This document shows, piece after piece, positions 24,319-34,400 of a stretch of 64,000 nucleotides of DNA. The position numbers were made by a program, and so were the translations under genes. Below the pieces are notes generated by a model that worked only from the letters and a program-made list of their open reading frames with translations, did no database searches and was not told the origin of the DNA. The stretch comes from JABMMZ01 sp040386935. Its GTDB lineage: Bacteria > Bacteroidota > Bacteroidia > NS11-12g > UBA955. Position 1 is the stretch's first letter. Each line of letters begins with the position of its first letter. Location: assembly GCA_040386935.1 (NCBI GenBank), contig JAZKEQ010000018.1, positions 1-64,000 on the forward strand. Reading direction: 5' to 3'.

Positions 24319-26382
24319 TTATTCTACTTTCCAAAGTTCGACTCCGGTATCTCTACTATCAATAGCAAAGAATAATACCCCATTAATGACAGTTAAATAC
24401 ATGGGTGGGGTTTCGTTTGAGAGTGAGTAATTGCCTATAATCATCTCAGCATTTTTACCATGATTATCAGCCCACCATAATTCCACTCCGTCTTTGCCGT
24501 TATCTGCTGTAAAATATACACGATCTCTCACTACTGTAAATGATTTGATATGCGAATTCTGAGGTCCTTTCTTGATGTCTTTTACCATATAAGTACCTTT
24601 CGAAGTCCCGTCACTGCACCATATCTCATCGCCATCACTGCCATTGTTGGCTACAAAAAATAAGCGACCATTCACCGCAGTCAATTCACTCGGATTCGAT
24701 CCATCAGAACCCTTTTTCTCCATAATATCCTTCACTAAAACAGTGCCTTGCTCGGTGCCATTACTTTTCCATAATTCAACTCCGGTCTTACCGTCATTAG
24801 CTGTGAAATACAATACACCGCCTACATTCACCAAATCATCAGGATCACCTGCCTCTTCACCATTACTAATATCTTTAACCATCATTGTACCTGAAGTGGT
24901 GCCATCGCTTTTCCATAATTCATGTCCATGTTCCCCATCATTGCAGGCAAAATATAAAAGATTATTCATACTTACTAAATTATCAGGAAATGAGCCAATA
25001 GCCTTTGGTAAGATATCCTTTACCATAACTGTCCCTTTTGCGGTACCATCACTTTTCCAAAGTTCATTGCCATCACGCCCATCATTTGCACTGAAAAAAA
25101 GGGTGCCGTTGACATTGGTTAAAAACTGTGGCTCTGAAGATTCATTGCCGGTAAATATATCACGAACCATTACAGTGCCTTTAGTTGTTCCGTCACTTTT
25201 CCATAATTCTGTACCACTTACTCCGTTTGAAGCATTAAAAAAAAGTGTGCCATTGATATTCACAAGATGTTGTAACAATGTTGCATTACTTTGGTGTTGA
25301 AAGGTTTTCAGCTTGAAAGTTCCTTCAGTTGTGCCATCAGTTTTCCAAAGGATTGTCGAATCATTTTTACCTGCTTCTGTTCCTTTATTAGAAAAAAAGT
25401 ATATGGTTTGTTGAACGGTTGTAAGACCCGTTATTTCCATTTCTCCAAATCCCTGAAAAATATCTTTGAAAGCAGTTGATTTTCCCTGAGGCGAAGTGAC
25501 CCATAACAGATTCGTTTCTTCTGTACGCGTCACAAAAAATAATTGCTGATTATATGCTGCCAATTGTGAAGGGTGTGACCCTACACCCTTCGTATGAATG
25601 TTTTTAAATAGTGTAGCATTTATACCATCATATTTCCACAATTCCCTGCCATTGGTGCCATCATCTGCACTAAAGAAAACTAAACCTTTAAATAGTGTTA
25701 GATACTCTGGATTAGAACTGCTCTTGCCGGGGTAAATATCTTTTACCATAATTTTACTCCCCTTTTTCTCACCTGCTTTCCATAACTCATGCCCTGAATG
25801 CAAATCTGAACCTGCAAATACCAATTGGCTATTTAAATGTATCTCATTGTATTTATGTTTACCGGAAAGTACTTGAGCAGTTTTGCTTACTACTGTCCCC
25901 TGTTCTGTTCCATCACTTGTCCATAAGGTTTTATCAATATAAAAATACAGGGTGTTATTAATTACCGTTAATTGTTTGGGGCTGTGATTGCTTGCACCTC
26001 CATTGATATCTTTCACCATTTTAGTGCCTTCTGCAGTACCGTCACTCTTCCACAATTCTATACCATGTTCTCCTTCATATGCAGTGAAAAATAACACCCC
26101 TTTAAAATCAATAAAATTACCGGGATTTGATGCACATCTGCCGCCACATATATCCTTAACTATTACTGTACCTGCATCTGTTCCATCGCTTCTCCATAAT
26201 TCTTTCCCGTATTGCCCATCATCTGCACTGAAATACATAAAATTACCTGATACGGTCAACTCTGTTGGAGATGAGCTTCTGTTGCCGGGCTCTACATCAA
26301 TTACCAGCCGTGGCTGTTGAGAGAATGCGTTTTTTGAGAATAGTATTGCTACTAGGAAAATCTTAAAAGGGATAGAATTCAT
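24319..26382 (-). CDS. Secreted ELWxxDGT-repeat protein
   Basis: A 687-residue protein with a signal peptide ending AFSQ, then about 13 repeats of roughly 48 residues built on the unit ELWKSDGT-x2-GT-x2-VKDI and SxPxxLTxxNGxLFFxAND. The repeats probably close into one or two beta-propellers. Repeats 4-6 and the last two are degenerate. The protein ends directly after ELWKVE with no T9SS sorting domain or gliding-type domain, unlike its secreted neighbours. The function of ELWxxDGT proteins is unknown; a role at the surface or in binding is a guess. Long antisense frames here merely follow the repeats. Confidence 0.85.
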   Translation of the reverse strand: MNSIPFKIFLVAILFSKNAFSQQPRLVIDVEPGNRSSSPTELTVSGNFMYFSADDGQYGKELWRSDGTDAGTVIVKDICGGRCASNPGNFIDFKGVLFFTAYEGEHGIELWKSDGTAEGTKMVKDINGGASNHSPKQLTVINNTLYFYIDKTLWTSDGTEQGTVVSKTAQVLSGKHKYNEIHLNSQLVFAGSDLHSGHELWKAGEKKGSKIMVKDIYPGKSSSNPEYLTLFKGLVFFSADDGTNGRELWKYDGINATLFKNIHTKGVGSHPSQLAAYNQQLFFVTRTEETNLLWVTSPQGKSTAFKDIFQGFGEMEITGLTTVQQTIYFFSNKGTEAGKNDSTILWKTDGTTEGTFKLKTFQHQSNATLLQHLVNINGTLFFNASNGVSGTELWKSDGTTKGTVMVRDIFTGNESSEPQFLTNVNGTLFFSANDGRDGNELWKSDGTAKGTVMVKDILPKAIGSFPDNLVSMNNLLYFACNDGEHGHELWKSDGTTSGTMMVKDISNGEEAGDPDDLVNVGGVLYFTANDGKTGVELWKSNGTEQGTVLVKDIMEKKGSDGSNPSELTAVNGRLFFVANNGSDGDEIWCSDGTSKGTYMVKDIKKGPQNSHIKSFTVVRDRVYFTADNGKDGVELWWADNHGKNAEMIIGNYSLSNETPPMYLTVINGVLFFAIDSRDTGVELWKVE

Positions 26383-26512
26383 CAGTTATATGGCTACAAT
26401 CTTTAATTGCAATGATACAAATATCATGCACAAATTAAGTGTTGTCTTATAAACAGGTGTACTTAAAGCTTAACATCTGTACTAAGGAACAATACTTTTA
26501 GCTACCTCGTTG

Positions 26513-26543
26513 TTGCCTAATGCTAATAGAACAACTATATTTG
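26513..26543 (+). promoter_or_regulatory. Promoter of the SAM riboswitch-metH unit
   Basis: TTG (26513-26515), 20 bases, TATATTTG (26536-26543): an ideal match. Transcription would start near 26550, exactly at the riboswitch P1 stem. Confidence 0.75.
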
Positions 26544-26550
26544 CACCGCA

Positions 26551-26661
26551 ATTATCAAGAAAAGACGGAGGGAATTGGTCCTGCGATGTCTTGGCAACCC
26601 AATCAGCCTCTGGCAGATTAAAGGTGCTACATCCTACCCCACTTACATGGGGATAGATAAT
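26551..26661 (+). ncRNA. SAM-I (S-box) riboswitch
   Basis: The element has the family's conserved core: ATTATCAAGA at the P1 5' side, GACGGAGGGA, the TTGGCAACC segment, AGGTGCTACATCCTACC, and GATAGATAAT. P1 pairs ATTATC (26551-26556) with GATAAT (26656-26661). It binds S-adenosylmethionine and should turn down metH when SAM is plentiful. I see no clear intrinsic terminator in the 62 bases before the metH ATG, so the control may be translational or use a structure I cannot resolve by eye. Confidence 0.93.
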
Positions 26662-26723
26662 GGCAAGTATTGGTTCGACCTCCAGCTCTTGTCCGTTTTC
26701 AATGATAAAGCATTCGTTGAAAC

Positions 26724-29447
26724 ATGTCCAGACAAATTCACCCTTACCTAAGGCTCAGCGGTCTTGAGCCTCTTACTCAAACGCCTGAATCCAATTTTAT
26801 TAATATTGGCGAAAGAACCAATGTAACCGGCAGTAGAAAATTTGCCAAACTTATTCTCGAAGATAACTTTGATGAAGCTGTTAGTGTCGCCCGTCAACAA
26901 GTTGAAAATGGCGCTCAAATAATTGACATCAACATGGATGAAGGGATGTTGGATGGCAAAGCCGCCATGGTAAAATTTCTAAATCTGATAGCTGCAGAGC
27001 CTGATATTAGCAAGGTGCCTGTAATGATAGATTCTTCGAAATGGGAAATTATTGAAGCAGGTTTGCAATGTTTGCAAGGTAAAGGCATCGTCAACTCCAT
27101 CAGTTTAAAGGGTGGTGAAGAAGAGTTTATTTACTACGCAAAACTTTTAAAACGCTACGGTGCGGCTACTGTTGTAATGGCATTTGACGAGCAAGGACAA
27201 GCGGATTCATTCCAAAGAAGAATCGATATTTGCAAAAGATGTTACGATATATTAGTCAACAAGGTTGACTTTCCTCCCCAGGATATCATCTTCGACCCCA
27301 ATATTCTTACCGTTGCTACCGGTATCGAAGAACACAATAATTACGCAGTAGATTTCATTAATGCAACCCGTTGGATCAAAGAAAATCTGCCGATGGCCAA
27401 GGTCAGCGGAGGCGTTAGCAATATTTCGTTCTCTTTCCGTGGCAATGACAGTGTGCGCGAGGCCATGCACTCTGCATTTTTATATCACGCCATTCGTGCG
27501 GGTATGGATATGGGCATCGTAAATGCCGGTATGCTGCAGGTATATGATGATATTCCGGCCGACTTACTCGAAAGGATTGAAGATGTGCTGCTGAATCGCA
27601 GACAAGATGCTACTGAGCGACTTGTAGATTTTGCCGAAACTGTTAAAGCTAAAGGTAAGGCCGTAGTGGTTGATGATGAATGGCGTAAAACAGATGTACA
27701 CGAAAGATTGAAACACGCATTGGTACATGGTATTACCGACTTTATTGACAGTGATACTGAAGAAGCCCGACAACAATATGAAAGACCCTTACACGTCATC
27801 GAAGGACCGCTAATGGCCGGAATGAACGTGGTGGGCGACTTGTTTGGCAGTGGTAAAATGTTCTTACCTCAGGTAGTTAAAAGTGCCAGAGTGATGAAAA
27901 AAGCTGTGGCTTATCTTGAGCCATATCTTGAAGCAGAAAAAAAATTACAGGCAGAAAACGCTTTGCTTGACGGCACTTCAAATCCATTATTTCCTGTGAG
28001 CAATGGTGCCGGAAAAGTACTGCTGGCAACGGTGAAAGGCGATGTTCACGATATCGGTAAAAACATTGTTGGTGTCGTTTTAGCCTGCAATAATTACGAA
28101 ATACACGACATGGGCGTAATGGTTTCATGCGAACGCATTCTTGAAAAAGCAAAAGAGATTAATGCAGATATCATCGGCCTGAGTGGCTTGATTACACCCA
28201 GTCTTGATGAAATGGTTTACGTTGCTGCTCAAATGGAAAAACAGGGATTTACAACACCATTATTGATAGGAGGTGCAACCACCAGCAGAATACATGCTGC
28301 AGTAAAAGTGGCCCCTAAATATTCTGGTGCAGTAGTCCATGTATTAGACGCTTCAAAATCAGTGCCGGTGGTTTCAAGTTTATTGAGCGATGATCAGTCA
28401 TTGCAATTCAAATCTGATATTAAAACTGAATACATCCGCCTTGCCGAGGACCACGCAAAAAGACAGTCGGCTAAAGATATCGCCACTTATGCAGAAGCTT
28501 TGAATAACCGCTTGAAACCTGTATTTGACACAACTACAATTCAACAACCCAAACAAACGGGCATTCATTATATCAAGCATTTTAATTTAGCTGATTTGCG
28601 CGAGTGCATCGACTGGACACCTTTCTTTCAAACATGGGAGCTATCAGGTAAATATCCTAAAATTCTTACCGATGAAGTCGTTGGTAAAGAAGCAACTAAA
28701 CTTTTCGCAGATGCCAATGAAATGCTCGATAAAATTATCAGTGAAAAATGGCTGATTGCTAATGCGGCTTACGGCATTTTACCTGCACACAGCATAGGCG
28801 ATGACATTGAAGTGTTTGACAATTCAGGTAATCGTATTGAAACCTTCCATTTCCTGCGCCAACAGAGGAAAATGACCAATGGTGTAGCCAACCTATCTTT
28901 AGCAGATTATATTGCACCTAAGGGCAATCCAACACAGGATTATATGGGTTTCTTTACTGTTACAGCAGGGCTAGGTATTGATGAACACGTTAAAGCTTTT
29001 GAAGCCAATCACGATGACTACAACAGTATCTTGTTAAAGGCACTTGCCGACCGTCTTGCTGAAGCCTTTGCTGAAAAATTACACCACTTGATAAGAACCG
29101 ATTTCTGGGGTTATGCATCAGATGAAAATCTGAGCAATGAAGATCTGATACTGGAAAAATACAGAGGCATAAGACCTGCACCCGGCTATCCTGCTTGTCC
29201 GGATCATCTTGAAAAAGGCCCTCTCTTTAAATTACTTGACAATGAAAAACAAATTGAGGTAAAACTTACGGACAGCTACGCCATGTGGCCGGCATCAGCT
29301 GTATCCGGATTTTATTTTGCTCATCCTGATTCCAAATATTTTGGGGTTGGCAAAATCAGTAAGGACCAGGTGGAAAATTACGCTCAAAGAAAAAACATGC
29401 CACTTGAAACGATTGAAAGATGGTTAGGACCGGTTCTCGCTTATTAA
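26724..29447 (+). CDS. metH: Cobalamin-dependent methionine synthase, lacking the homocysteine-binding domain
   Basis: A 907-residue protein. Domains in order: pterin (methyltetrahydrofolate) binding (about 20-290, NFINIGERTNVTGS), cobalamin cap, B12-binding (DVHDIGKNIVG with the lower axial ligand His442) and the SAM-dependent activation domain (RPAPGYPACPDH near 815). E. coli MetH has 1227 residues with the ligand at His759, so about 317 residues, the whole homocysteine/zinc domain, are absent. In Bacteroidota that domain is often a separate gene; none is present in this window. The gene is controlled by the SAM-I riboswitch just upstream. It methylates homocysteine from methyl-THF once partnered with the missing subunit. 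Confidence 0.95.
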   Translation: MSRQIHPYLRLSGLEPLTQTPESNFINIGERTNVTGSRKFAKLILEDNFDEAVSVARQQVENGAQIIDINMDEGMLDGKAAMVKFLNLIAAEPDISKVPVMIDSSKWEIIEAGLQCLQGKGIVNSISLKGGEEEFIYYAKLLKRYGAATVVMAFDEQGQADSFQRRIDICKRCYDILVNKVDFPPQDIIFDPNILTVATGIEEHNNYAVDFINATRWIKENLPMAKVSGGVSNISFSFRGNDSVREAMHSAFLYHAIRAGMDMGIVNAGMLQVYDDIPADLLERIEDVLLNRRQDATERLVDFAETVKAKGKAVVVDDEWRKTDVHERLKHALVHGITDFIDSDTEEARQQYERPLHVIEGPLMAGMNVVGDLFGSGKMFLPQVVKSARVMKKAVAYLEPYLEAEKKLQAENALLDGTSNPLFPVSNGAGKVLLATVKGDVHDIGKNIVGVVLACNNYEIHDMGVMVSCERILEKAKEINADIIGLSGLITPSLDEMVYVAAQMEKQGFTTPLLIGGATTSRIHAAVKVAPKYSGAVVHVLDASKSVPVVSSLLSDDQSLQFKSDIKTEYIRLAEDHAKRQSAKDIATYAEALNNRLKPVFDTTTIQQPKQTGIHYIKHFNLADLRECIDWTPFFQTWELSGKYPKILTDEVVGKEATKLFADANEMLDKIISEKWLIANAAYGILPAHSIGDDIEVFDNSGNRIETFHFLRQQRKMTNGVANLSLADYIAPKGNPTQDYMGFFTVTAGLGIDEHVKAFEANHDDYNSILLKALADRLAEAFAEKLHHLIRTDFWGYASDENLSNEDLILEKYRGIRPAPGYPACPDHLEKGPLFKLLDNEKQIEVKLTDSYAMWPASAVSGFYFAHPDSKYFGVGKISKDQVENYAQRKNMPLETIERWLGPVLAY

Positions 29448-29449
29448 AA

Positions 29450-30433
29450 TTAATTAGCCATCACAGCCTGCTTATTGTATTTATTGCGATACTCGATCGG
29501 GGTTAAACCGGTTATCTTTTTAAAAACATCTCTGAAAGCCTTTGTATCGGTGTACCCGACATCGTACATCACTTCATGAATATTCTTCCGACTGGTTTCA
29601 AAACTGCGTTTGGCTGCTTCAATTTTTACTCTTTGTAAATATGCTACTACCGTATTATTTGTCGCTGTTTTAAAACGTCTCTCAAAACTTCTTCGGCCTA
29701 TGGCCAACATATCGGCCAGCAGATCTACAGTGATTTTATCAGTATAATTATCTTCAATATAATCCTGCGCTTTTTTAATTGCTTCATCATTGTGATTTCG
29801 CTGACCCTTAAACATCATAAATGCCGACTGACTGTCGCGTTCTATATCAATGGCAAAGTATTTTGATGCCAGAATAGCGGTATCCCGGTCAGTATATTTT
29901 TCGACAAGGTATAGTAATAAATTCCAGTATGAACTCGCGCCTCCACTTGAATACAAACCTTTCTCTTCTGTAATAATACTGCCGTCTACCAACTCTACTA
30001 AGGGAAACATTTCCCTAAATTCATTAGCAGATAACCAATGCGTAGAACATTTTTTTCCGTCAAGTAATCCTGTTGATGCTAATAAAAAAGCACCTATACA
30101 AAGTGATGCAACTTCAGCACCTTTGTGATACTGATTGACAATCCATGGCAGAAAAGCCTTATTCTTTTCAATACCCTCTCGCATACTGCCGCTTAATGCC
30201 GGAATAAAAATGAGATCAGCAGATTCCATTTCATCCAGTACTTTATCGGGATGCACAGAAAAAAGACTGTTGTTCAGCTTTACTTCTTTTGTTAGGCCAA
30301 CTAACTCAACATTAAACAACGGAGGTTTGCCTGCCGACATTAAAAAATCATTGACTGCTGTAAACATGTACCTGGGGTCGCCAATAGCGGCCAATACAGC
30401 TGATTCTGGTACCAATATCGCTACGTTTTTCAT
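29450..30433 (-). CDS. GlxA-type transcriptional regulator (DJ-1/PfpI + AraC HTH)
   Basis: About 327 residues. I start at 30433 (MKNVAILVPESAVL), since the longer frame adds 14 unrelated residues and the promoter at 30465-30495 lies between the two. The N-terminal domain is DJ-1/PfpI-like with the nucleophile-elbow Cys in ASLCIGAFLLA. The C-terminal 100 residues are an AraC-type double helix-turn-helix (DLLADMLAIGRRSFERRF, DVGYTDTKAFRDVFKKITG). It is divergent from the VOC-DoxX operon across 143 bases, so it probably controls that operon and itself. The effector is unknown. Confidence 0.9.
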   Translation of the reverse strand: MKNVAILVPESAVLAAIGDPRYMFTAVNDFLMSAGKPPLFNVELVGLTKEVKLNNSLFSVHPDKVLDEMESADLIFIPALSGSMREGIEKNKAFLPWIVNQYHKGAEVASLCIGAFLLASTGLLDGKKCSTHWLSANEFREMFPLVELVDGSIITEEKGLYSSGGASSYWNLLLYLVEKYTDRDTAILASKYFAIDIERDSQSAFMMFKGQRNHNDEAIKKAQDYIEDNYTDKITVDLLADMLAIGRRSFERRFKTATNNTVVAYLQRVKIEAAKRSFETSRKNIHEVMYDVGYTDTKAFRDVFKKITGLTPIEYRNKYNKQAVMAN

Positions 30434-30464
30434 TGTTTTGATTGATTTGCTTAAAAAATCATTA

Positions 30465-30495
30465 CAAATGTACACATCTATCGTGTCGGAATCAA
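30465..30495 (-). promoter_or_regulatory. Promoter of the GlxA-type gene
   Basis: Minus strand TTG (30493-30495), 20 bases, TACATTTG (30465-30472), 31 bases before the ATG at 30433. Confidence 0.65.
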
Positions 30496-30543
30496 CCCCT
30501 TTAAATGACGTTTACACCATGCCATCTTGAATTTTTACAGCTA

Positions 30544-30551
30544 TAAGTTTG
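30544..30551 (+). promoter_or_regulatory. -7 box of the VOC-DoxX operon
   Basis: TAAGTTTG fits TAnnTTTG, 25 bases before the ATG. The nearest TTG is only 14 bases upstream, so this promoter may be weak and activator-dependent. Confidence 0.4.
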
Positions 30552-30576
30552 CATTATATATTTACAGCAAACGACA

Positions 30577-31002
30577 ATGTCTCAAATCAACTCATACTTG
30601 ACCTTTAGTGGAAATTGCCGCGAGGCCATGACTTTTTATCAGGCCTGTTTAGGTGGTGACCTCAAATTACAAACCATAGGTGAATCACCAATGGCAGATA
30701 AATTACCCCCTCAAATGCAACAAAGTATTCTTCATGCCACATTGATTAAGGGTAACCTAACTTTAATGGGCTCCGACATGGTAGGCGACAATGGTTTAAA
30801 AAAAGGAAATACTGTTTCGCTGATGCTCGATTGTGATAGTGAGGCAGAGATTAAAACAATTTATGGTAAACTATCAGATGGCGGCACCATCACCCATGAA
30901 TTAGAAGTAACCTTTTGGGGAGCGCTGTTTGGTGACCTTATTGATAAATATGGCAATCCCTGGATTTTCCATTTTGACAAAAATCAACACAATACTTTAT
31001 GA
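30577..31002 (+). CDS. VOC family protein (PhnB/glyoxalase-like)
   Basis: A 141-residue protein of the vicinal oxygen chelate superfamily, PhnB-like branch: YLTFSGNCREAMTFYQACLGG at the start (paraphrase of the family opening), MADKLPPQMQQ, and DKYGNPWIFHF at the end. The reaction is unknown; this branch often lacks the full metal ligand set. It is the first gene of a two-gene operon with the DoxX-like gene (ATGA overlap) and is divergent from the GlxA-type regulator. Confidence 0.88.
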   Translation: MSQINSYLTFSGNCREAMTFYQACLGGDLKLQTIGESPMADKLPPQMQQSILHATLIKGNLTLMGSDMVGDNGLKKGNTVSLMLDCDSEAEIKTIYGKLSDGGTITHELEVTFWGALFGDLIDKYGNPWIFHFDKNQHNTL

Positions 31003-31385
31003 CAAATACCAACAAAAAAACAACTATCCTTTACTGGATCTTTACAGGCTTATTTGCAGCCTTCATGACCTTCTCTGCTATTCCGGATATTCTGGTAGTG
31101 CCTGAGGCTGTAGAAATGGTAAGCAAAGGGCTAGGATACCCTGTTTATATAATTGCATTTCTTGGGGTTGCAAAGGCGCTTGGGGTCATTGCTATTCTTA
31201 TTCCGGGTTATCCAAGAATCAGAGAATGGGCTTACGCAGGATTCTTCTTTGATTTGATAGGAGCCACTTACTCAATGATAGCCGTTGGTGCACCTGTTGC
31301 AGGATGGATATTCATGTTATTGCCTATTACAATTGCTGCGCTTTCATACATCTACCATCACAAAAGATTAAAGACTATAAATTAA
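30999..31385 (+). CDS. DoxX-like membrane protein
   Basis: A 128-residue protein with four membrane helices and the DoxX-like pattern (FAAFMTFSAIPDILVVPE, GVAKALGVIAILIPGYPRIREWAY). Its ATG overlaps the VOC stop codon (ATGA), which implies translational coupling. DoxX-like proteins are poorly characterised; some are tied to redox stress. The 99 bases after it hold no gene and no clear terminator. Confidence 0.88.
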   Translation: MTNTNKKTTILYWIFTGLFAAFMTFSAIPDILVVPEAVEMVSKGLGYPVYIIAFLGVAKALGVIAILIPGYPRIREWAYAGFFFDLIGATYSMIAVGAPVAGWIFMLLPITIAALSYIYHHKRLKTIN

Positions 31386-31484
31386 ACTGATTTCAGTACT
31401 GACTAACAATATAAGACGTAATTTAATAATTCTTTAAGGCTACATTATTTGCTTGTCTCCAATAATTCGCCTTCTATTACAATA

Positions 31485-34400
31485 CTAATGTTGGATAACC
31501 AGCTTCAACTGATAGCCATTCAATGTCACAAAGTATACGCCATTGGCTAAACTGCTAATATCAATAAACTGCTGATGTTCAGAAACAGTTTGTTGCAATA
31601 CTTCTTTGCCCTGCATATCATACACAATTAATTGCAAAGGATTTTCAGGAACAGATTTCAAATAGATGCATACAGTATGAGTGGCAGGATTCGGATAAAT
31701 CGCAGGCGACCATACATCAATCATTCTTATACCCGAAGCATCCTGAATTCTGAATGTTGACACCAAATTATTATTATTCCCTACCTGATCTTTATCGTAA
31801 AGCGTATTGTAATAGCATTTATATAAACCAGGAGTTTTGGTTGTAAAATCAAAACTATTGGCAAATGTTTTGGTGCTGGTAGACAATGTACTGAGGTCAT
31901 CTACATTAAGACTATCTGCATATACAATAGTTTCATTGCTGGTGGTTGAGTCCAAATATTTAATCGTCAGCTTTAATTGAACGGTTTCAATGGATTTAGT
32001 ACCTGTATTTTTTACAGCAACTACAGGTTTAATAGCAGAGAAATTAGTTTTATAAACCCCATTATTTTGAGGCAGAGCAATACTTTGAGCAAGGGCATCA
32101 TACCAAAGCTCTACCTGACTTTTGTCGTATGTAGAATCGTTTTTCCTGTACTCATCTTTTGCATACTCAGTTTGAGCAATTACTGTTAATGGCTGAGCAG
32201 CCGAAATAACACCCAGTCGCGGAAATAGCAACTCAAGCGGTGCATTGACAGAGAAGAACGTATCTTTTGTTTGTTTATACAAGAGTGCCTTAGTGTTGGT
32301 ATTAATAATCCTCAGTGTAGTTGAGAAGTATTGAGTCACCAAACTATCACCCAAATTTTCGATAACTACTTTTGGATAATCATTAATTTTATTAACCTGA
32401 ATTGTATCTGTTAAAGTTGGATACATAATGGCCGTAACACCCAAATCAAAGTGCTTATTGACTTGGTAGTAAGTTCTAATGGTATCATTGGTTCTGTCGA
32501 AGTCAATTCCTAAATTGGTATAAGCTTCAACCAAATATAACCCGGTATCCGAAAATTGCATACTGCTGTCAAATGTAATTGTTTTGGTTTCACCACTGTC
32601 GAGCGTTGTATTTTTTGAATCTGAATAAACTAACGAAGCCCCTTTTGTTACATTAAATACAACAGGGAAAGCCGTATTTTGTGAGTTAAATCCAATATTT
32701 GTAACAGTAAGTTTAGGTGCATAGGCTTTATTGATATCTAATACCGAATTTGGTGCAGGAGAAACTGCAGTAGGGTTGATATCATCCGGCAAGCCATAGG
32801 CAAAACCGATTCTCAATGTATCATTGCTTCTTACCTGGTCATTTGACAAACTTGAAAAGCACACCATTGTATAATAGCCACGTTTGGTTGGTAAGAATTT
32901 TTTGAAAAACATATTGGTGGTTATGCCTCTATAACATTCTACCACAGTAGAATCTGCATAAATCAGACTGTTTTGATAGTAGATTCTGTTGTAAACCAGG
33001 AAAGGAGTGGCTTGATTTAAGTCGCCCAGATTTTCCATCTCTACATTCACAAACTTTGCAGTAGCAGGCGGTGCAATGCCTTTATTGGCCTGCGGATAAA
33101 TACTTTTTGTAACCGTTACATCATTGCTTCTAACAACATTGAAAACAACCACTACTGTATCATTCTTTTTTCTGTTATCATTTGGCAGACGGGTAAAAAT
33201 TCTGAATTTTAATTTCCCTCTTAAATTGCACCCATAGGGTTTAAAACTGAGGATAGAACTGTTATTAGACGCTAAATTTGTTGATTTAGTATCGGTATAT
33301 AACAACACATTATTGGAATCCAGAATTTGAGCCGTTACATTAAATACCGGTGTGGCATCTAACCCGAAATTTTGAATATTAGCGGTAGGGTATATCGTAT
33401 CGATGAATTGCTCATAATCAGTAGAATTATCGGGGTCAAACAAACTGCCTACTCCAACATCTTTATAAATAGCCACAACTACTTTGCCTTTCAGCGTATC
33501 ATTGTCCCTCATTTGGTCACTGCCAAGTCGTGTAATCACCTGAACATCATAATCCCCTGCTTGTGTTGGCAGGAAAGTTGAATCAAAAGTTATTTTATGC
33601 TTTCGCATAGTGCCCAATGTGTCTGTTCGGTTTGAAGTATAAACCAAAGTGCCATATCTTCTGATATTCATTGTTACCGTAAAAGGTGTTGTCTGATCCT
33701 TTGCTCCGTAATTAATAATTGTAGCCTTAGGAGCCATTGTTTTTACTTTAATGAGGTCTAATGTATCCTTTGGGTAATCATAGCTAAAAGGTGCTACATC
33801 ATTATCTGCCTGTAATCTTGGTTCAATGGCAAATTTGAAAGGTGCATCCGGTGCAAAATCTACCCAGTTGGTATCGCCATAAGGTGATGCATAATAAAAC
33901 GTCTGTGGTCTTACAGGATCTTCCTCCTGATAACCAAAAGCCACATTGGTAGTTCCTATTTGTCGAACACCTACATAGAATGAGCCGCTTACAGAAACTG
34001 GCGGCAATACAGGCGTAATAAAATTAGGCGCTGAAGTTAAGGTATCCGATGTCCATACATTTGTACCCGGTTCTCCCCCGCCTCCATCTGCTGCCCATAT
34101 TCCTAATCTGAATTTTTGTGATTGGCCTGCAAAACTCACACTGATCTGATTAATGGCTTTAGCCGTATTTGAATAGAATTTAGCAACAAAATCACCTGTT
34201 CCTCCATTAAATCCTATGCCCCCGGCCAAAGGCTGGGTAGGATCTTTATAAGAGTAAATATTTTCTGTTGCGATTCTGTAGACCTGCGATTCATTCCCTA
34301 TACTGTCATCATCTTTAGCAATTCTCACTATAAGAGTATCCAAGCCAAGGTTTGAAGGCGACAATACAGGCATTGTAAACAGTTTGGTATCTAATGGTCC

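Noticed and set aside
24644..25300. Long plus-strand frame opposite the ELWxxDGT gene
   Set aside because: It and similar frames at 25988-26320 simply mirror the repeats; the product is a periodic Pro/Ser/Leu sequence with no start signals.
24319..26382. Regular short repeats that might suggest a CRISPR array
   Set aside because: The period is about 145 bases, the units are degenerate and the reading frame is open throughout; it is a protein repeat.
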